Source: Aerococcus christensenii (lineage in GTDB: Bacteria > Bacillota > Bacilli > Lactobacillales > Aerococcaceae). Taken from it: DNA of 64,000 nt. This document shows positions 28,553-38,475 of the stretch, in pieces. The notes below the pieces were generated by a model, which worked only from the letters and a program-made list of their open reading frames with translations, was not told where the DNA came from and did not search any database. Position 1 is the first letter of the stretch. Each line of letters begins with the position of its first letter. The stretch is from positions 124,001 to 188,000 of the forward strand of contig NZ_CP014159.1 of NCBI RefSeq assembly GCF_001543105.1, read 5' to 3'. The position numbers and the translations under genes are program-made.

Positions 28553-29801
28553 TCATCTTTCGAATCATTCGATTCAACCATTGCGATTGAATCTCTTGTT
28601 CACTTCGTTTCTGATTATATTGAATCGACAAAATAAATCCCATACAAAGCATGGTCGTCATCAAAGCTGATCCTCCTTGCGATAAGAAAGGAAGTGGAAT
28701 CCCTGTTAGAGGAAGTAGCCCCGTAGACATACCAATATTTTCCACAATATGGAAAACTAACATCGAAACAATACCTGCTGTTCCAGCGATATAGAAAGAA
28801 TCATACGATTCATAAGCTACCGCAATCATTTGAAACATCAAAATAAAATAGAAAAAGACAAGAAGAGACGCTCCTAAAAAGCCAAAATTTTCACCAACCG
28901 TAGTGAAAATCATATCGGACTCTCTGACAGGAACATACACTTCAAAATTTCCAAAACCCTTTCCAAACATACCACCAGATCCAATAGCTTTAATACTTTG
29001 ACTCAATTGATAGGAATCGCGCCTAGTATTTTCAAAAGGAGCTAACCAAGAATCAATTCGGGCAAACTGATAATCTTGAAAGCCTAAATGGTACAGAAGA
29101 TCACGATTATAGACCACCAAAAATAATAAAATGAGAAAGATCAAAGATAAAGTCAAAGCCACCGGCACAATAATCCGCCAATTAATGCCAGAGACAAATA
29201 CCATGCCCACAAAAATCATCATAAACACTAAAGTAGTCCCAAAGTCATTTTGAATGAGAATTAATCCCGCAGGTACAATCGTCCAGCCTATCATTCGCCC
29301 AATAAATTTAAGGTCCCAGCGAATCTGTTCTTTAACCGGAAGATGCTCGTAATCCATCCTTTGAGAGCGTTGGGTATACTCAGAAATTAAACGGCCAATC
29401 ATCAAAATATAGAAAAATTTCATGAGTTCAGAAGGCTGAAAGGATAAAGGCCCGATGGTAAACCAAGATTTGGCTCCGAACATGACATACTGTTGCCGAT
29501 CATACAAGAACAGCACCAAAACCAATAAAACAATCCCTATTCCATATAAGACAGGGGCAAAGTGATAAATCGTTTTCCTATCGAGCTGCATCACCACAGA
29601 CATACCTACAAAACCAACTATATACCAAATAAACTGCATAATAGTTGGGAAGATCCTTCCTCCACCAAATTGTAAATAGGTTGTTGAAAAAATAGTAACC
29701 AGACTCATTCCCATCAAACAAATAATCATCGCTAAAATGGTTCGATTAATCATGCGGGGCTGTTCCACTTGCTTCAGTCGTTGTTTTCGTGAACGCTCCA
29801 T
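28515..29801 (-). CDS. rodA: RodA/FtsW/SpoVE family peptidoglycan polymerase
   Basis: 428 residues from ATG 29801, chosen over 29825 because GAAGAAGGGA precedes it. About ten membrane helices. SEDS motifs: KSWFTIGPLSFQPSELMK, GMFGKGFGN, ESDMIFTTVGENFGFLG and the late GLLPLTGIPLPFLSQGGSALM. It polymerises lipid II glycan chains, paired with a class B penicillin-binding protein. The distance from the dcw cluster and the ArsC neighbour favour the elongation-type RodA over FtsW. Confidence 0.92.
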   Translation of the reverse strand: MERSRKQRLKQVEQPRMINRTILAMIICLMGMSLVTIFSTTYLQFGGGRIFPTIMQFIWYIVGFVGMSVVMQLDRKTIYHFAPVLYGIGIVLLVLVLFLYDRQQYVMFGAKSWFTIGPLSFQPSELMKFFYILMIGRLISEYTQRSQRMDYEHLPVKEQIRWDLKFIGRMIGWTIVPAGLILIQNDFGTTLVFMMIFVGMVFVSGINWRIIVPVALTLSLIFLILLFLVVYNRDLLYHLGFQDYQFARIDSWLAPFENTRRDSYQLSQSIKAIGSGGMFGKGFGNFEVYVPVRESDMIFTTVGENFGFLGASLLVFFYFILMFQMIAVAYESYDSFYIAGTAGIVSMLVFHIVENIGMSTGLLPLTGIPLPFLSQGGSALMTTMLCMGFILSIQYNQKRSEQEIQSQWLNRMIRKMSGGATIDHFVWH

Positions 29802-29899
29802 ACTTATCCCTTCTTCCTTTTGCATCTTTTCCTATTATACCGAATTTCTAATTAAAATTTAAGGTGTCACCCTCTATTTATAGTAACTCCTCAAATTAA

Positions 29900-29948
29900 A
29901 AATCTATGCTAACCTCAACGCCATGCGTAAAAAATTAACATAGATCAT
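29900..29948 (-). terminator. Likely terminator of the lipoprotein gene
   Basis: On the minus strand ATCTATGTTAA and TTAGCATAGAT form an 11-bp stem (one mismatch) around a loop of about 20 nt, followed by TTTTT. It lies 22 nt past the lipoprotein stop. Confidence 0.5.
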
Positions 29949-29969
29949 TCTTCAGCTCAACAATATTTC

Positions 29970-30443
29970 TTAATGTAAGGTTTCCCACTGATCAGTCACC
30001 AAATTGAGAGAGGTTAACTGACGGGTCTTGTGATTGTAACGATAAATAGCCACCAAACTCGTTGATTCAGAATTCCCAGGAGATTGACGCCGAACCTCTA
30101 CTTGATAAGTCGATTCGTCAACCGTAGCTGGTACAAAGATATAATCTTTTGATTTGTAAAGATTATCCGTTGCTTGATGAATTAACGGAGCCATTTCATC
30201 AATAATTTTTTTAGAACTATTTTTGGAACTTACTTTAACTTCAGCCGTTTTTTTAACTTCAGAATTCTCTTCGTCTGTCTTATCTTTCGACTTAGACTCA
30301 GAGGTTTTCTCTGAAGAAACTTGCGTCGTAGGATTTTCAGATTTTTCCTTCTTATAAGAAACATCTTCTGAGTGACAAGCCCCAAGTCCTAATAAGCTAA
30401 TAGATAACAAACTTAACAGAAACCATTGCCTATTTTTTTTCAT
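29970..30443 (-). CDS. Hypothetical lipoprotein, 157 residues
   Basis: Signal peptide with lipobox LGAC (Cys at about residue 23), then a long Ser/Thr/Lys/Glu linker (about 30-75) and a small folded end of about 80 residues (IIDEMAPLIHQATDNLYKSKDY onward) ending RQLTSLNLVTDQWETLH. The C-terminal part may be a small PepSY- or SrfA-like fold, but I do not recognise it. Processed by Lgt and LspA and anchored outside the membrane. It stands alone, with gaps of about 170 and 270 nt around it. Confidence 0.8.
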   Translation of the reverse strand: MKKNRQWFLLSLLSISLLGLGACHSEDVSYKKEKSENPTTQVSSEKTSESKSKDKTDEENSEVKKTAEVKVSSKNSSKKIIDEMAPLIHQATDNLYKSKDYIFVPATVDESTYQVEVRRQSPGNSESTSLVAIYRYNHKTRQLTSLNLVTDQWETLH

Positions 30444-30716
30444 TAGAATTCCTCACATCCTAACTGTGTTAAACTTTTTATCACTCTTTAATTTTAGCAT
30501 ATTCCTTCTGTTAAAATTCGCTTATTACAAAATTTTAAATTTTCATAAGAAATACTGCTTGAAAAATAAAGCAATCACTCTCCCAATTCCCTAATTCTCG
30601 TTAGAAATGGATAGGTCTTGACCAATCTCCTGTTTCAAAGAAAGATAAGCTCATTTCCATTAAGTTTTTAATTGCCGAATAAGAAAATAGTTTCATTTCA
30701 AAACAGGCTTTCTAAT

Positions 30717-31763
30717 TTATTTTATTTTTGCATAGCGAAAGATATTATCCGAATACAAACCCACACGTGTTAATAAAGTGTGCGTGAGTGCAGCAATTCC
30801 CAGAGGTATGCCCACATACACCCCACTTAAAATTCCTAACTTCACTAAGAATGGCCCCTCCATAAAAGAATACGATGTCATAGGACCAGACAAGCCGACG
30901 ATACCAAATCCTGCTGATTGAGTACTCCCTTGAATATGAAACAAATAAGCAAATATCCCCACTACAGAAGCATTCAAAACAATGGGAAGTGTCATAATCA
31001 AATGGTCTAAATAGTTGGCCATAAAGAGTTTAGGCCCTGCAAATAACAAAGAAAAACTAATTCCTTTCGTGTTAACCCGACAAGATGCATAAAACAAAGT
31101 AAATAAAGACGCAACAATACCCAAACCTGCAGCCCCTGCTGCTAGATCAGTTAGGGAGATAGCGTAAGCAATAGCCACCGTAGAGAGTGGCGTCATAATG
31201 ATTAAGGCAAAAGCTACCGCTATAACAATAGCCATTATCAGCGGCTGAACAGTTGTTAATTGCTTCACGCCTTGGCCTAAAAATCCAGTCAAAGCACTCA
31301 CCTTGGGCAAACATAACCGCCCAATTCCTCCAGGAAGAATCCCTCCCAATAACGGAAGCAAAACAATATTCAAATCTTTATAGCGATTATTGTAGAGTTT
31401 GATGGCACAGACACTCACAGCAACCGTCAACATCGTATTGAGCAAATCTCCTGTTCCTTGAAGGATCCAACTTCCTCCTGAAAATTTTAAAATTCCACTT
31501 CCTATAAAACTAGATCCCACTAAAACAGCAGTTTCTATAGCACTTAATTGAAATTCAAGCGCTGTAAAATACCCCACCAAAAAAGGAACAGCAAATTGAA
31601 AAGCAACAACTACTCGTGCGAAAAAGCCTAATAACCCCGTTTCTCCTACATAAGGCGCAGTCACTGTTCCTAAAATAGCAGACGGAATAACTCCGACTAC
31701 AGTTCCCATAGAAGCTCCTTGGAAAAATTTCATCATATTCCTCTTCCAGTGTTTACTCTTCAT
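30717..31763 (-). CDS. PTS EIIC-type membrane protein (PTS_EIIC_2 family)
   Basis: 348 residues, about ten hydrophobic segments, Gly-rich. Family-like parts include GVIPSAILGTV, GTGDLLNTMLTVAV, LLPLLGGILPGGIGR and MANYLDHLIMTLPIVLNASVVGIFAYLF. No EIIA or EIIB domain or gene lies nearby, so it is an orphan; members of this family are often annotated as membrane proteins and PTS function is not proved. A GGAGGAAG site precedes the start. Single-gene unit. Confidence 0.8.
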   Translation of the reverse strand: MKSKHWKRNMMKFFQGASMGTVVGVIPSAILGTVTAPYVGETGLLGFFARVVVAFQFAVPFLVGYFTALEFQLSAIETAVLVGSSFIGSGILKFSGGSWILQGTGDLLNTMLTVAVSVCAIKLYNNRYKDLNIVLLPLLGGILPGGIGRLCLPKVSALTGFLGQGVKQLTTVQPLIMAIVIAVAFALIIMTPLSTVAIAYAISLTDLAAGAAGLGIVASLFTLFYASCRVNTKGISFSLLFAGPKLFMANYLDHLIMTLPIVLNASVVGIFAYLFHIQGSTQSAGFGIVGLSGPMTSYSFMEGPFLVKLGILSGVYVGIPLGIAALTHTLLTRVGLYSDNIFRYAKIK

Positions 31764-31861
31764 AACTCTTCCTCCTATTCTAAATAGTTAGGATTAAGTG
31801 TACGGGATGTTCTCTTTTTTGTAAAAGTTTTAAACCCTATCATCTTTGATCTTCATTTTAG

Positions 31862-31942
31862 ATCAAAAAAAGCCTAAAGCTTTCTTCTCAACAATCCATT
31901 TTCAAAGACTGTCAAGCAATCCGCTTTAAGCTTTTCCATTTA
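31862..31942 (-). terminator. Possible terminator of gnd
   Basis: On the minus strand AAAAGCTTAAAGC and GCTTTAGGCTTTTTTT can pair across a loop of about 50 nt, ending in a run of seven T. The long loop makes it uncertain. Confidence 0.4.
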
Positions 31943-31959
31943 GGATCAATAACCAATTA

Positions 31960-33396
31960 TTAATCCCATTTTTCTTCTGTGCCTTCTGCCCATAGGAAAT
32001 GATAAGTTCCTTCTTGGTCAGTACGCTTGTAAGTGTGTGCGCCAAAGTAGTCTCTTTGGGCTTGAATAATGTTAGCAGGTAAAGTTTCACTTCGATAAGA
32101 ATCATAATAAGTCAAAGCACTCGTAAATCCACCCACTGGAATGCCCGCTTGAATAGCTGCACATGTCACATCTCGGGTAGATTGTTGATAAGAAGTCGCA
32201 ATTTCATTGAAGTAATCATCGAAGAGAATGTTCTCTAAGTCTGGCTGACGATCATAAGCGGCCATAATCTTCTCTAAGAATTGAGCCCGAATAATGCAGC
32301 CTCCACGGAAGATAGCGGCAATTTCCTTATAATTTAACTGCCAACCGTATTTCTTACTTGCTTGGCGATATTGAACGAAGCCTTGAGCATAAGACATGAG
32401 TTTGGAGAAGTACAAAGCTTGGCGAATTTTTTCGATAAATGCAGCTTTTTCTTCCCCTGTATAAGTCTTATTTGGACCAGACAAACGGCTCGCAGCCCGT
32501 ACCCGTTCCTCTTTCAAAGCAGAGATATAACGGGCAAATACAGAAGCCGTAATGGTTTGAAGAGGTACCCCTAAATCCAAAGCTTCTTGAGAAGTCCATT
32601 TCCCTGTTCCTTTATTCCCAGCAGCATCTAAAATCACATCAATCATAGGTTTCCCAGTTTGAGGGTCCACTTTAGTGAGGATTTCTGATGTAATCTCCAT
32701 GAGATAGGAATCTAACTCACCTTGATTCCATTCCTTAAAGTAAGAGGCAATCTCTGGCGTCGTCAAGCCGAGATAATGGCGCATCAAAGCATAGGATTCA
32801 GCGATTAATTCCATATCGCCATATTCAATCCCGTTGTGAACCATTTTGACAAAGTGCCCTGCCCCATCTGTTCCAATGTGGGTCACGCAAGGTTTGCCAT
32901 CACTTGGCGCTTTAGCAGCAATTGCTTCTAGGATATCTTTCATGGCTTCGTAAGCTTCTTCTTGGCCCCCTGGCATTAAAGCTGGTCCATGCAAAGCCCC
33001 TTCTTCTCCACCAGAAACACCCATTCCAATAAAATGAATGCCCGATTGTGCTAATTTTTCCGAACGACGGATGGTATCTTTAAAGTAAGTATTTCCTCCG
33101 TCAATCAAGATATCCCCCTTGTCAAGTAAAGGTAAAATCCGATCAATAAAAGAATCTGTAGCTTGTCCAGCCTTCACCATTAGCAAGATCCGACGTGGCT
33201 TTTCCAAAGATTCTACAAATTCTTCTAAGCTATAGGTAGGAAGCAATTGTTTATCTTGATGTTCTTTATAGACCGCTTCCATTTTTGAAGTCGTTCGATT
33301 AAAGATAGCCACCCGATAGCCTCTGCTCTCAATATTTAAAGCGAGGTTTTTCCCCATAACGGCCATTCCGATGACTCCGATTTGTGCTTTTCCCAT
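31960..33396 (-). CDS. gnd: 6-phosphogluconate dehydrogenase, decarboxylating
   Basis: 478 residues. NAD(P)-binding [16 protein letters not shown], signature ILMVKAGQ, substrate-binding [15 protein letters not shown] and [20 protein letters not shown] segment ([15 protein letters not shown]). It oxidises 6-phosphogluconate to ribulose-5-P, CO2 and NADPH, feeding ribulose/xylulose-5-P to phosphoketolase. A -10 TATGAT lies on the minus strand at 33472-33477. A hairpin with arms AAGACTC/GAGTCTT and a run of eight T lies upstream at about 33494-33530 and could be a leader attenuator or a stray terminator. Confidence 0.97.
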   Translation of the reverse strand: MGKAQIGVIGMAVMGKNLALNIESRGYRVAIFNRTTSKMEAVYKEHQDKQLLPTYSLEEFVESLEKPRRILLMVKAGQATDSFIDRILPLLDKGDILIDGGNTYFKDTIRRSEKLAQSGIHFIGMGVSGGEEGALHGPALMPGGQEEAYEAMKDILEAIAAKAPSDGKPCVTHIGTDGAGHFVKMVHNGIEYGDMELIAESYALMRHYLGLTTPEIASYFKEWNQGELDSYLMEITSEILTKVDPQTGKPMIDVILDAAGNKGTGKWTSQEALDLGVPLQTITASVFARYISALKEERVRAASRLSGPNKTYTGEEKAAFIEKIRQALYFSKLMSYAQGFVQYRQASKKYGWQLNYKEIAAIFRGGCIIRAQFLEKIMAAYDRQPDLENILFDDYFNEIATSYQQSTRDVTCAAIQAGIPVGGFTSALTYYDSYRSETLPANIIQAQRDYFGAHTYKRTDQEGTYHFLWAEGTEEKWD

Positions 33397-33608
33397 GAAT
33401 AGAATTCCTCCTCTTTTTTACATGATGTTCATTGATGAAACAGTCGTGTTCACTCATTCAATGCACTTTCTATCATATCAAAAAAATGAACTAAAAAAAA
33501 GACTCGCTCGCTCACTCTCTTAGAGTCTTGACAGTTTTGCGTCTGACTTTTCCTTAGGGCTTTCTCCTTTTTACATGGATTTCCTATAAAAAGAAATAGG
33601 TTTTGTGC

Positions 33609-33614
33609 TATAAT
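33609..33614 (+). promoter_or_regulatory. Extended -10 promoter for the DUF4044 gene
   Basis: TGCTATAAT (extended -10) lies 33 nt before the ATG at 33648. No good -35 box is seen. Confidence 0.6.
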
Positions 33615-33647
33615 AGCCCTTGTAAAACTATGTGAAGGAGTACAAAG

Positions 33648-33812
33648 ATGTCAGATTGGAAAGAACAACGCGATAAAGCTTACAAAAAAGCTGAACGTAA
33701 AAAGAAACGGAGCAAGGTATACGGTAAAATATTTACCATTATCATGTTACTTGCTATGGTCAGCGGAGTAATCGTATCCTTCATTATCGCAATGACAGGA
33801 TATTTCAAATAA
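33648..33812 (+). CDS. DUF4044-like small membrane protein, 54 residues
   Basis: Short gene on the plus strand, MSDWKEQRDKAYKKAERKKK then a membrane helix (IFTIIMLLAMVSGVIVSFIIAM) and GYFK at the end. It has an extended -10 (TGCTATAAT), GAAGGAG 8 nt before the ATG and a strong terminator 25 nt after the stop. The basic N-terminus and single C-terminal helix match DUF4044 proteins of lactic acid bacteria. Function unknown. Confidence 0.75.
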   Translation: MSDWKEQRDKAYKKAERKKKRSKVYGKIFTIIMLLAMVSGVIVSFIIAMTGYFK

Positions 33813-33834
33813 AAACTATCGCTTACAGTAAAAC

Positions 33835-33862
33835 AAAAGCGCACGTTTCCGTGCGCTTTTTA
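33835..33862. terminator. Bidirectional terminator
   Basis: AAAAGCGCAC, loop GTTTCC, GTGCGCTTTTT. It ends the DUF4044 gene on the plus strand and probably thiI on the minus strand. Confidence 0.85.
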
Positions 33863-33872
33863 CTTACCTTTT

Positions 33873-35087
33873 TTAAAGTAAGTCTTGATAAGTTTTTTCT
33901 TCTTTTTGAGGGAGAACGTGATCTATTTTCTCATAGCAAATATTTTCAACTGCACGTTCTACTAATCCTTCCACATCCATCCGCTCTTCATAAGCCAGAC
34001 AGCGTTCAATCTTCGGACGGGTACTTGGGGAAGGTGGAGCAAAAACCGTACAACAATCTTCATAAGGTTCAATGGAGAGCTCGAAGGTATCGATTTGTTC
34101 CGCTAAAGCGATGATTTCCAACTTGTCCATCGTTACCACAGGACGAAGCACGGGCGTGGAGGTGACTGCATTAATAGCAAACATACTCTCTGGCGTTTGA
34201 GAAGCCACCTGCCCTAAAGATTCTCCGTTGATAATACAGTGGGCATGAAATTTTTCACGTAAGCGATCAGCCACTCTTAACATCATCCGCCGTGTAATCG
34301 TCATAAGATATTCACTCGGTACCTTTTCCTTAATTTCTTCTTGAATTTCAGTAAAAGGCACTTCAACAAAAGTGATCCAGCTTCCAAATTTCGTCAACTT
34401 CCCTGCCAAAGCCTTCGCCTTGTCCAAAGCTTGAGGACTGGTGTAAGGAGGAGAAGCAAAATGAATGGCCACCGGTCGAACGCCACGTTTCATCGCTAAG
34501 TAACCCGCTACCGGAGAATCAATTCCTCCAGATAACATCAAAATTCCTCTTGAGGAAGAACCAACAGGTAAGCCCCCAATGCCCTTGATCCAGTCCAAAG
34601 AGAGAACAAAGTCATCAAACCGTACTTTTACACGCACTGTTAAATCCGGATTTTTAACTTGAACCTTTAAATTTGGAAATTCTTCCAGTAAATAAGCCCC
34701 TAACTCCCGGTTAATATCATTGGTGTCCATCTCATAATGATGGTCGGATCTCGACGTCGCAACTTTAAAGGTTTGAATAGGATCCTTAACCATCCTTTCG
34801 GCAACGACTTCTTTAGCCACTTGCTTGAGTTGTTCAAAGTCTCTCTCCAACTCATAAGCTGGGCTATAGCTTTGAATACCAAACACATGCTGGAGTCTTT
34901 TTAAGACTTCTTCTTCATCTTTCTTGTCAACTTTGACGAACATAAAGTCAAAATACTCACTCACTTTAATATCCGACAAATCAGCAAGAACTTGTCGGAT
35001 ATTTTCCGCCAGCAAATGAATAAATTTTTTCTTATTTTTCCCTTTAACAGAGAGTTCGCCGTAGCGAATCATAATTTTTGTTTCCAT
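33873..35087 (-). CDS. thiI: tRNA 4-thiouridine synthase ThiI
   Basis: 404 residues. N-terminal ferredoxin-like/THUMP region (MIRYGELSVKGKNKKKF), then the PP-loop ATPase motif LSGGIDSPVAGYLAMKRG (about 180). No C-terminal rhodanese domain, as usual in Gram-positives, where the neighbouring desulfurase supplies sulfur. It adenylates U8 of tRNA and inserts sulfur; a role in thiazole synthesis is less likely without rhodanese. It starts 9 nt after the cysteine desulfurase gene, behind AGGAGG. Confidence 0.97.
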   Translation of the reverse strand: METKIMIRYGELSVKGKNKKKFIHLLAENIRQVLADLSDIKVSEYFDFMFVKVDKKDEEEVLKRLQHVFGIQSYSPAYELERDFEQLKQVAKEVVAERMVKDPIQTFKVATSRSDHHYEMDTNDINRELGAYLLEEFPNLKVQVKNPDLTVRVKVRFDDFVLSLDWIKGIGGLPVGSSSRGILMLSGGIDSPVAGYLAMKRGVRPVAIHFASPPYTSPQALDKAKALAGKLTKFGSWITFVEVPFTEIQEEIKEKVPSEYLMTITRRMMLRVADRLREKFHAHCIINGESLGQVASQTPESMFAINAVTSTPVLRPVVTMDKLEIIALAEQIDTFELSIEPYEDCCTVFAPPSPSTRPKIERCLAYEERMDVEGLVERAVENICYEKIDHVLPQKEEKTYQDLL

Positions 35088-35095
35088 AGGACCTC

Positions 35096-36241
35096 CTACT
35101 GAATGCGTTTAAATTTGTCCATTAATTGACGATACACTTCAATAAATTGCTTGGCTTCTTCCACCGTATTATTTTTACCAAAACTCAACCGAATCGCAAA
35201 CCTTGCCCAAGTCCCGTCAATTCCCATTGCCTGAAGGGTCGAAGAGGAATGTCCCGTCTGTCTACTGGAACAAGCACTCGTGGTCGATACATAAATTTCT
35301 TTTTCTTCTAAGGCATGGACCATCACTTCTCCACGCACGCCCTTCAAGCCAAAACATAAGACATGATCAGAAGTCCCTTGGCTCGGTGAAAAAATCTTCA
35401 CCCGATCTGGAAACTGTTGGAGAAACTCTCTCAAGACTTTTTGAATAGCTTGATGGCGTTGTTCCTCTTCTTTTGCCCCTTCTAAAGTCAACCTCAAGGC
35501 TTTAGCCATGGCAACGATCGCCGGAAGGTTCTCCGTCCCGCTCCGTCGACCGCTCTCTTGGCCGCCCCCTTCTAATAGATTTTGAATAGCACGGCCGCGC
35601 TTCTTATACATGATTCCAATTCCTCTCGGTCCATTAAACTTATGCGCAGATACCGAGAAAAGATCCACCCGTGGATGAATGAGAGGATAGTCATACTTTC
35701 CAATACTTTGAACGCCATCTACATGAAAATGAATGGTTGGATAGTCTTCCAATAAGTCTCCAATCGCTGAAATGGGTTGCTTAGTCCCAATCTCATTATT
35801 CACTGCCATGATAGACACCAAAATCGTATCCTCACGAATAGCCGCCTTCAGGTCTTCTACTGAGACTCTTCCTTCCTTATCAACAGGAAGATAAGTGACT
35901 TCAAAGCCTTCTTCTTCCAAATGCGACATGGTATGACGAACCGAAGGATGTTCTACAGAACTCGTAATAATATGCTTCCCACGTCCTTGCTTTTCATAAG
36001 CTGTCCCCTTGATCGCCCAATTATTCGATTCTGTTCCACCACTCGTTATAAAAATTTCTCCAGACTGGCACTGAAATAAATCTGCAATCTGTTGTCTTGC
36101 GTGATCTAATAAGTCATGAGCCTGATTTCCTAAGGCATGAAGGCTGGAAGGATTCCCATAATACTTCTCAGCGGTCACCATCATAGACTGCAAGGCGCTT
36201 GGATCTATCTTCGTGGTCGCTGAATTATCAAAATAAATCAT
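35096..36241 (-). CDS. Cysteine desulfurase (NifS/IscS family), ThiI partner
   Basis: 381 residues, PLP-dependent. PLP lysine in SVSAHKFNGPRGIGIMY, the N-terminal IYFDNSATTKIDP and the active-site cysteine in STTSACSSRQTGHSS. It removes sulfur from cysteine and passes the persulfide to ThiI; the placement immediately before thiI matches B. subtilis nifZ-thiI. No scaffold genes (sufU, iscU) are nearby, so a dedicated tRNA role is likely. Confidence 0.93.
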   Translation of the reverse strand: MIYFDNSATTKIDPSALQSMMVTAEKYYGNPSSLHALGNQAHDLLDHARQQIADLFQCQSGEIFITSGGTESNNWAIKGTAYEKQGRGKHIITSSVEHPSVRHTMSHLEEEGFEVTYLPVDKEGRVSVEDLKAAIREDTILVSIMAVNNEIGTKQPISAIGDLLEDYPTIHFHVDGVQSIGKYDYPLIHPRVDLFSVSAHKFNGPRGIGIMYKKRGRAIQNLLEGGGQESGRRSGTENLPAIVAMAKALRLTLEGAKEEEQRHQAIQKVLREFLQQFPDRVKIFSPSQGTSDHVLCFGLKGVRGEVMVHALEEKEIYVSTTSACSSRQTGHSSSTLQAMGIDGTWARFAIRLSFGKNNTVEEAKQFIEVYRQLMDKFKRIQ

Positions 36242-36249
36242 TAGCTAAC

Positions 36250-36303
36250 TTCTCTCCCTTTTAAATACCAAGAGGCCGGAGAAATCCCCAGCCTCTGTTT
36301 TGT
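36250..36303. repeat. Inverted repeat between ezrA and the desulfurase gene
   Basis: AGAGGCCGGAG and CCCCAGCCTCT form a stem around AAAT, followed on the plus strand by TGTTTTGTTT. The T-rich side faces away from the minus-strand transcripts, so its use as a terminator for ezrA is doubtful. Confidence 0.4.
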
Positions 36304-36323
36304 TTACTTTTCTCGCTTACTCT

Positions 36324-38045
36324 CTAAATCAACCGGTTTTGTTTATCTTTTTGATACTGATTAACTACATTTTTAGAAGCCATTGGATCAATTTTATCAA
36401 TAGCTTGACTCATCACTTGATAAGCCCCTGTGTAATCATAAGAATCGTAGAACAAATGATCTGCCCATTTGATGGCTTGATTAATCTCCGGATAGTCTGC
36501 TCTAAAACGATTGGCATATTGGATACTTTGTTCCGTCAAGAGGGCATGATCAATGAGCGTTTCAGTTTCTTGATCAAGGTCTTCCATTTGATCTGAAAGT
36601 TGCTGAATCATCTTATCAATCTCTACCATATCTAACTTGACCCGATTCATCTTACGTTCAAAATCATCCACAAGATCTTCCGTGGCGAAGAACTTATCCA
36701 GATATTCATCACTTAAGCCAGGCAAATGATAGTGACCTACCCGACGTTTCATGTTGCGAATATCCAAATGGAAAGCGTAAAGCGTCGAACGAGCTTCTTT
36801 TTCCTTTTGTTTTAATTCTACTAAAGTCGAAACAATATGGGACTGAGCCTTTTCAATAGAAGCGAGGTCCTCATAAGTGGTCTTGTAGACCTTTTCCATA
36901 TCCGAATAAGCAATAGCATGCGCACCTAAACGTTGATTAACACTCTCTAACTTATCAGACAGGCGATCGAGGCGATCCGCAAAATCTTGCATTCTGCCTA
37001 ATTCATTCTCATGTAACATGTAACTTTGAGAGACACGGTCAATTTCTAATGACCCATAGCGATTGCTTTGTTTAATCTGACTCAAGCGTTGTTGAAGACT
37101 CCCTTGATTCTTTTCAATGTAGTCCTTCGCGTCTAATTCCACTTGCATAAATTCATAGGTGCGGTCAATCTGCACTTCTGTTGCCGTTAACAACTGCTTA
37201 GCTTCCGTTAAATCCGCTTCACGAACAGCTTCCCTTGCCCGATCAATATTTTTTTCGACTTGTTTAATCTCATCTGGAATATGGACGTCTACTGGAAATT
37301 GAAAGGCCATTTCTTCCAACTGAGCATAACCCGAACGAATATCTTCAAGCTGCTCCATGTAGACATTCTCTATCTTTTCATATAGATTGGGGATTTCCTT
37401 CATCATAGCTTGTAAAGTCATAATGTCTTCATTGGTTTGATCCAAAATCTCATGAGCGCCCATGAAATCCCCATCATTCATCATGGCATTATACTTAGTA
37501 AAATCCAATTCAATATAAGAAAGATTCTTTTTCAAGACTTCCTGAGAATCTTCATAAGCGTAACCATGAGCTAATAACTGCTTACGGATCTCCGCATAAG
37601 CTTGATAAGTCTTTTGATAGTATTCTTCATTCTCATGTTCACTATCCAAGATTTCTTGTAAGACTTGATTGATCGCAGTAACTTCTTTGAAAGTCTCCTC
37701 AATCAGCGTTTCTGTCTTCTCTGCAGTCTGTCTTGCCTTTATAAGTGAAAATTTATCCGTGTCTGCTTGCGCTTGAACTAAGGCAGCCTCGATTTCTGGT
37801 AATTTGTACTGTTTTATTGTCTGCCATTTGGCTTGTTCAGCTTCAAACACCCGCTGTGTATTCCCACTTACATTTTTATTACGAATCGTATATAACTTAT
37901 CCGCAACAGGAATGGCCATTATGTCTTGCTTCTTCTCATCCAGTTCGCTATTGATTTTCGTTTGCTTACGCCCTAGATAGTACAACAAACCGTAAGAAAT
38001 CAAAATAATAACAATAATAATGATGAGAGCAATTATAAATCCCAC
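36324..38045 (-). CDS. ezrA: Septation ring formation regulator EzrA
   Basis: 573 residues from GTG 38045, chosen because AGGAGG lies 7 nt before it; the longer frame to 38168 lacks a site and would hide the usual N-terminal helix. One N-terminal membrane helix (VGFIIALIIIIVIILISYGL) is followed by about 540 residues of long coiled coils (many IEKNQG, LDRLSDKLES, YQKTYQAYAEI segments). It is the spectrin-like membrane protein that regulates FtsZ assembly at the septum. Typical length and topology. Confidence 0.95.
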   Translation of the reverse strand: MGFIIALIIIIVIILISYGLLYYLGRKQTKINSELDEKKQDIMAIPVADKLYTIRNKNVSGNTQRVFEAEQAKWQTIKQYKLPEIEAALVQAQADTDKFSLIKARQTAEKTETLIEETFKEVTAINQVLQEILDSEHENEEYYQKTYQAYAEIRKQLLAHGYAYEDSQEVLKKNLSYIELDFTKYNAMMNDGDFMGAHEILDQTNEDIMTLQAMMKEIPNLYEKIENVYMEQLEDIRSGYAQLEEMAFQFPVDVHIPDEIKQVEKNIDRAREAVREADLTEAKQLLTATEVQIDRTYEFMQVELDAKDYIEKNQGSLQQRLSQIKQSNRYGSLEIDRVSQSYMLHENELGRMQDFADRLDRLSDKLESVNQRLGAHAIAYSDMEKVYKTTYEDLASIEKAQSHIVSTLVELKQKEKEARSTLYAFHLDIRNMKRRVGHYHLPGLSDEYLDKFFATEDLVDDFERKMNRVKLDMVEIDKMIQQLSDQMEDLDQETETLIDHALLTEQSIQYANRFRADYPEINQAIKWADHLFYDSYDYTGAYQVMSQAIDKIDPMASKNVVNQYQKDKQNRLI

Positions 38046-38168
38046 TAGCACTCCTCCTTCTACCAGAAAATCATGGTTTCTATTTAGATTACGTTTAATT
38101 ATACCACAATATAACGTAAGAAAAAACCATCTCAAGCCAATTATTGCTTGACTTGAAAGCTTTTTCAA

Positions 38169-38475
38169 CCGATAAATAGGAAAATTTCCTCATCAAGAAA
38201 TTTTCACTACTTTCATTTTATCTTGCTTATTTGAAACAAAGCTCAGATTATTTCCCTTGCTAAAAAATAAGCCCTCTAACATAAAACCATTGCGTTCTAA
38301 AAAATATTTCTATTTTTCCTCACTTATTCTATAATGTGGCTTCTAAACTTACACCTCTCAAAATAAGAGTTTGTCAACTGATTAAAAAATGAATTTCTCT
38401 CAATTTGTATGATAAAATAAAGCAGGATCTTCAATCATTGAGAGAAGCTTTAAATCTTCTAGAAAGGAGGAACTA
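38169..38475 (+). other. Intergenic region with candidate promoters and a 9-bp inverted repeat
   Basis: AT-rich gap between divergent ezrA and the DUF2752 gene. Two possible -10 boxes on the plus strand are TATAAT at about 38330-38335 and TATGAT at 38408-38413; neither has a good -35. A perfect 9-bp inverted repeat, TCTCTCAAT (38396-38404) and ATTGAGAGA (38437-38445), flanks the second and could be an operator or leader hairpin. No gene is seen. Confidence 0.45.
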
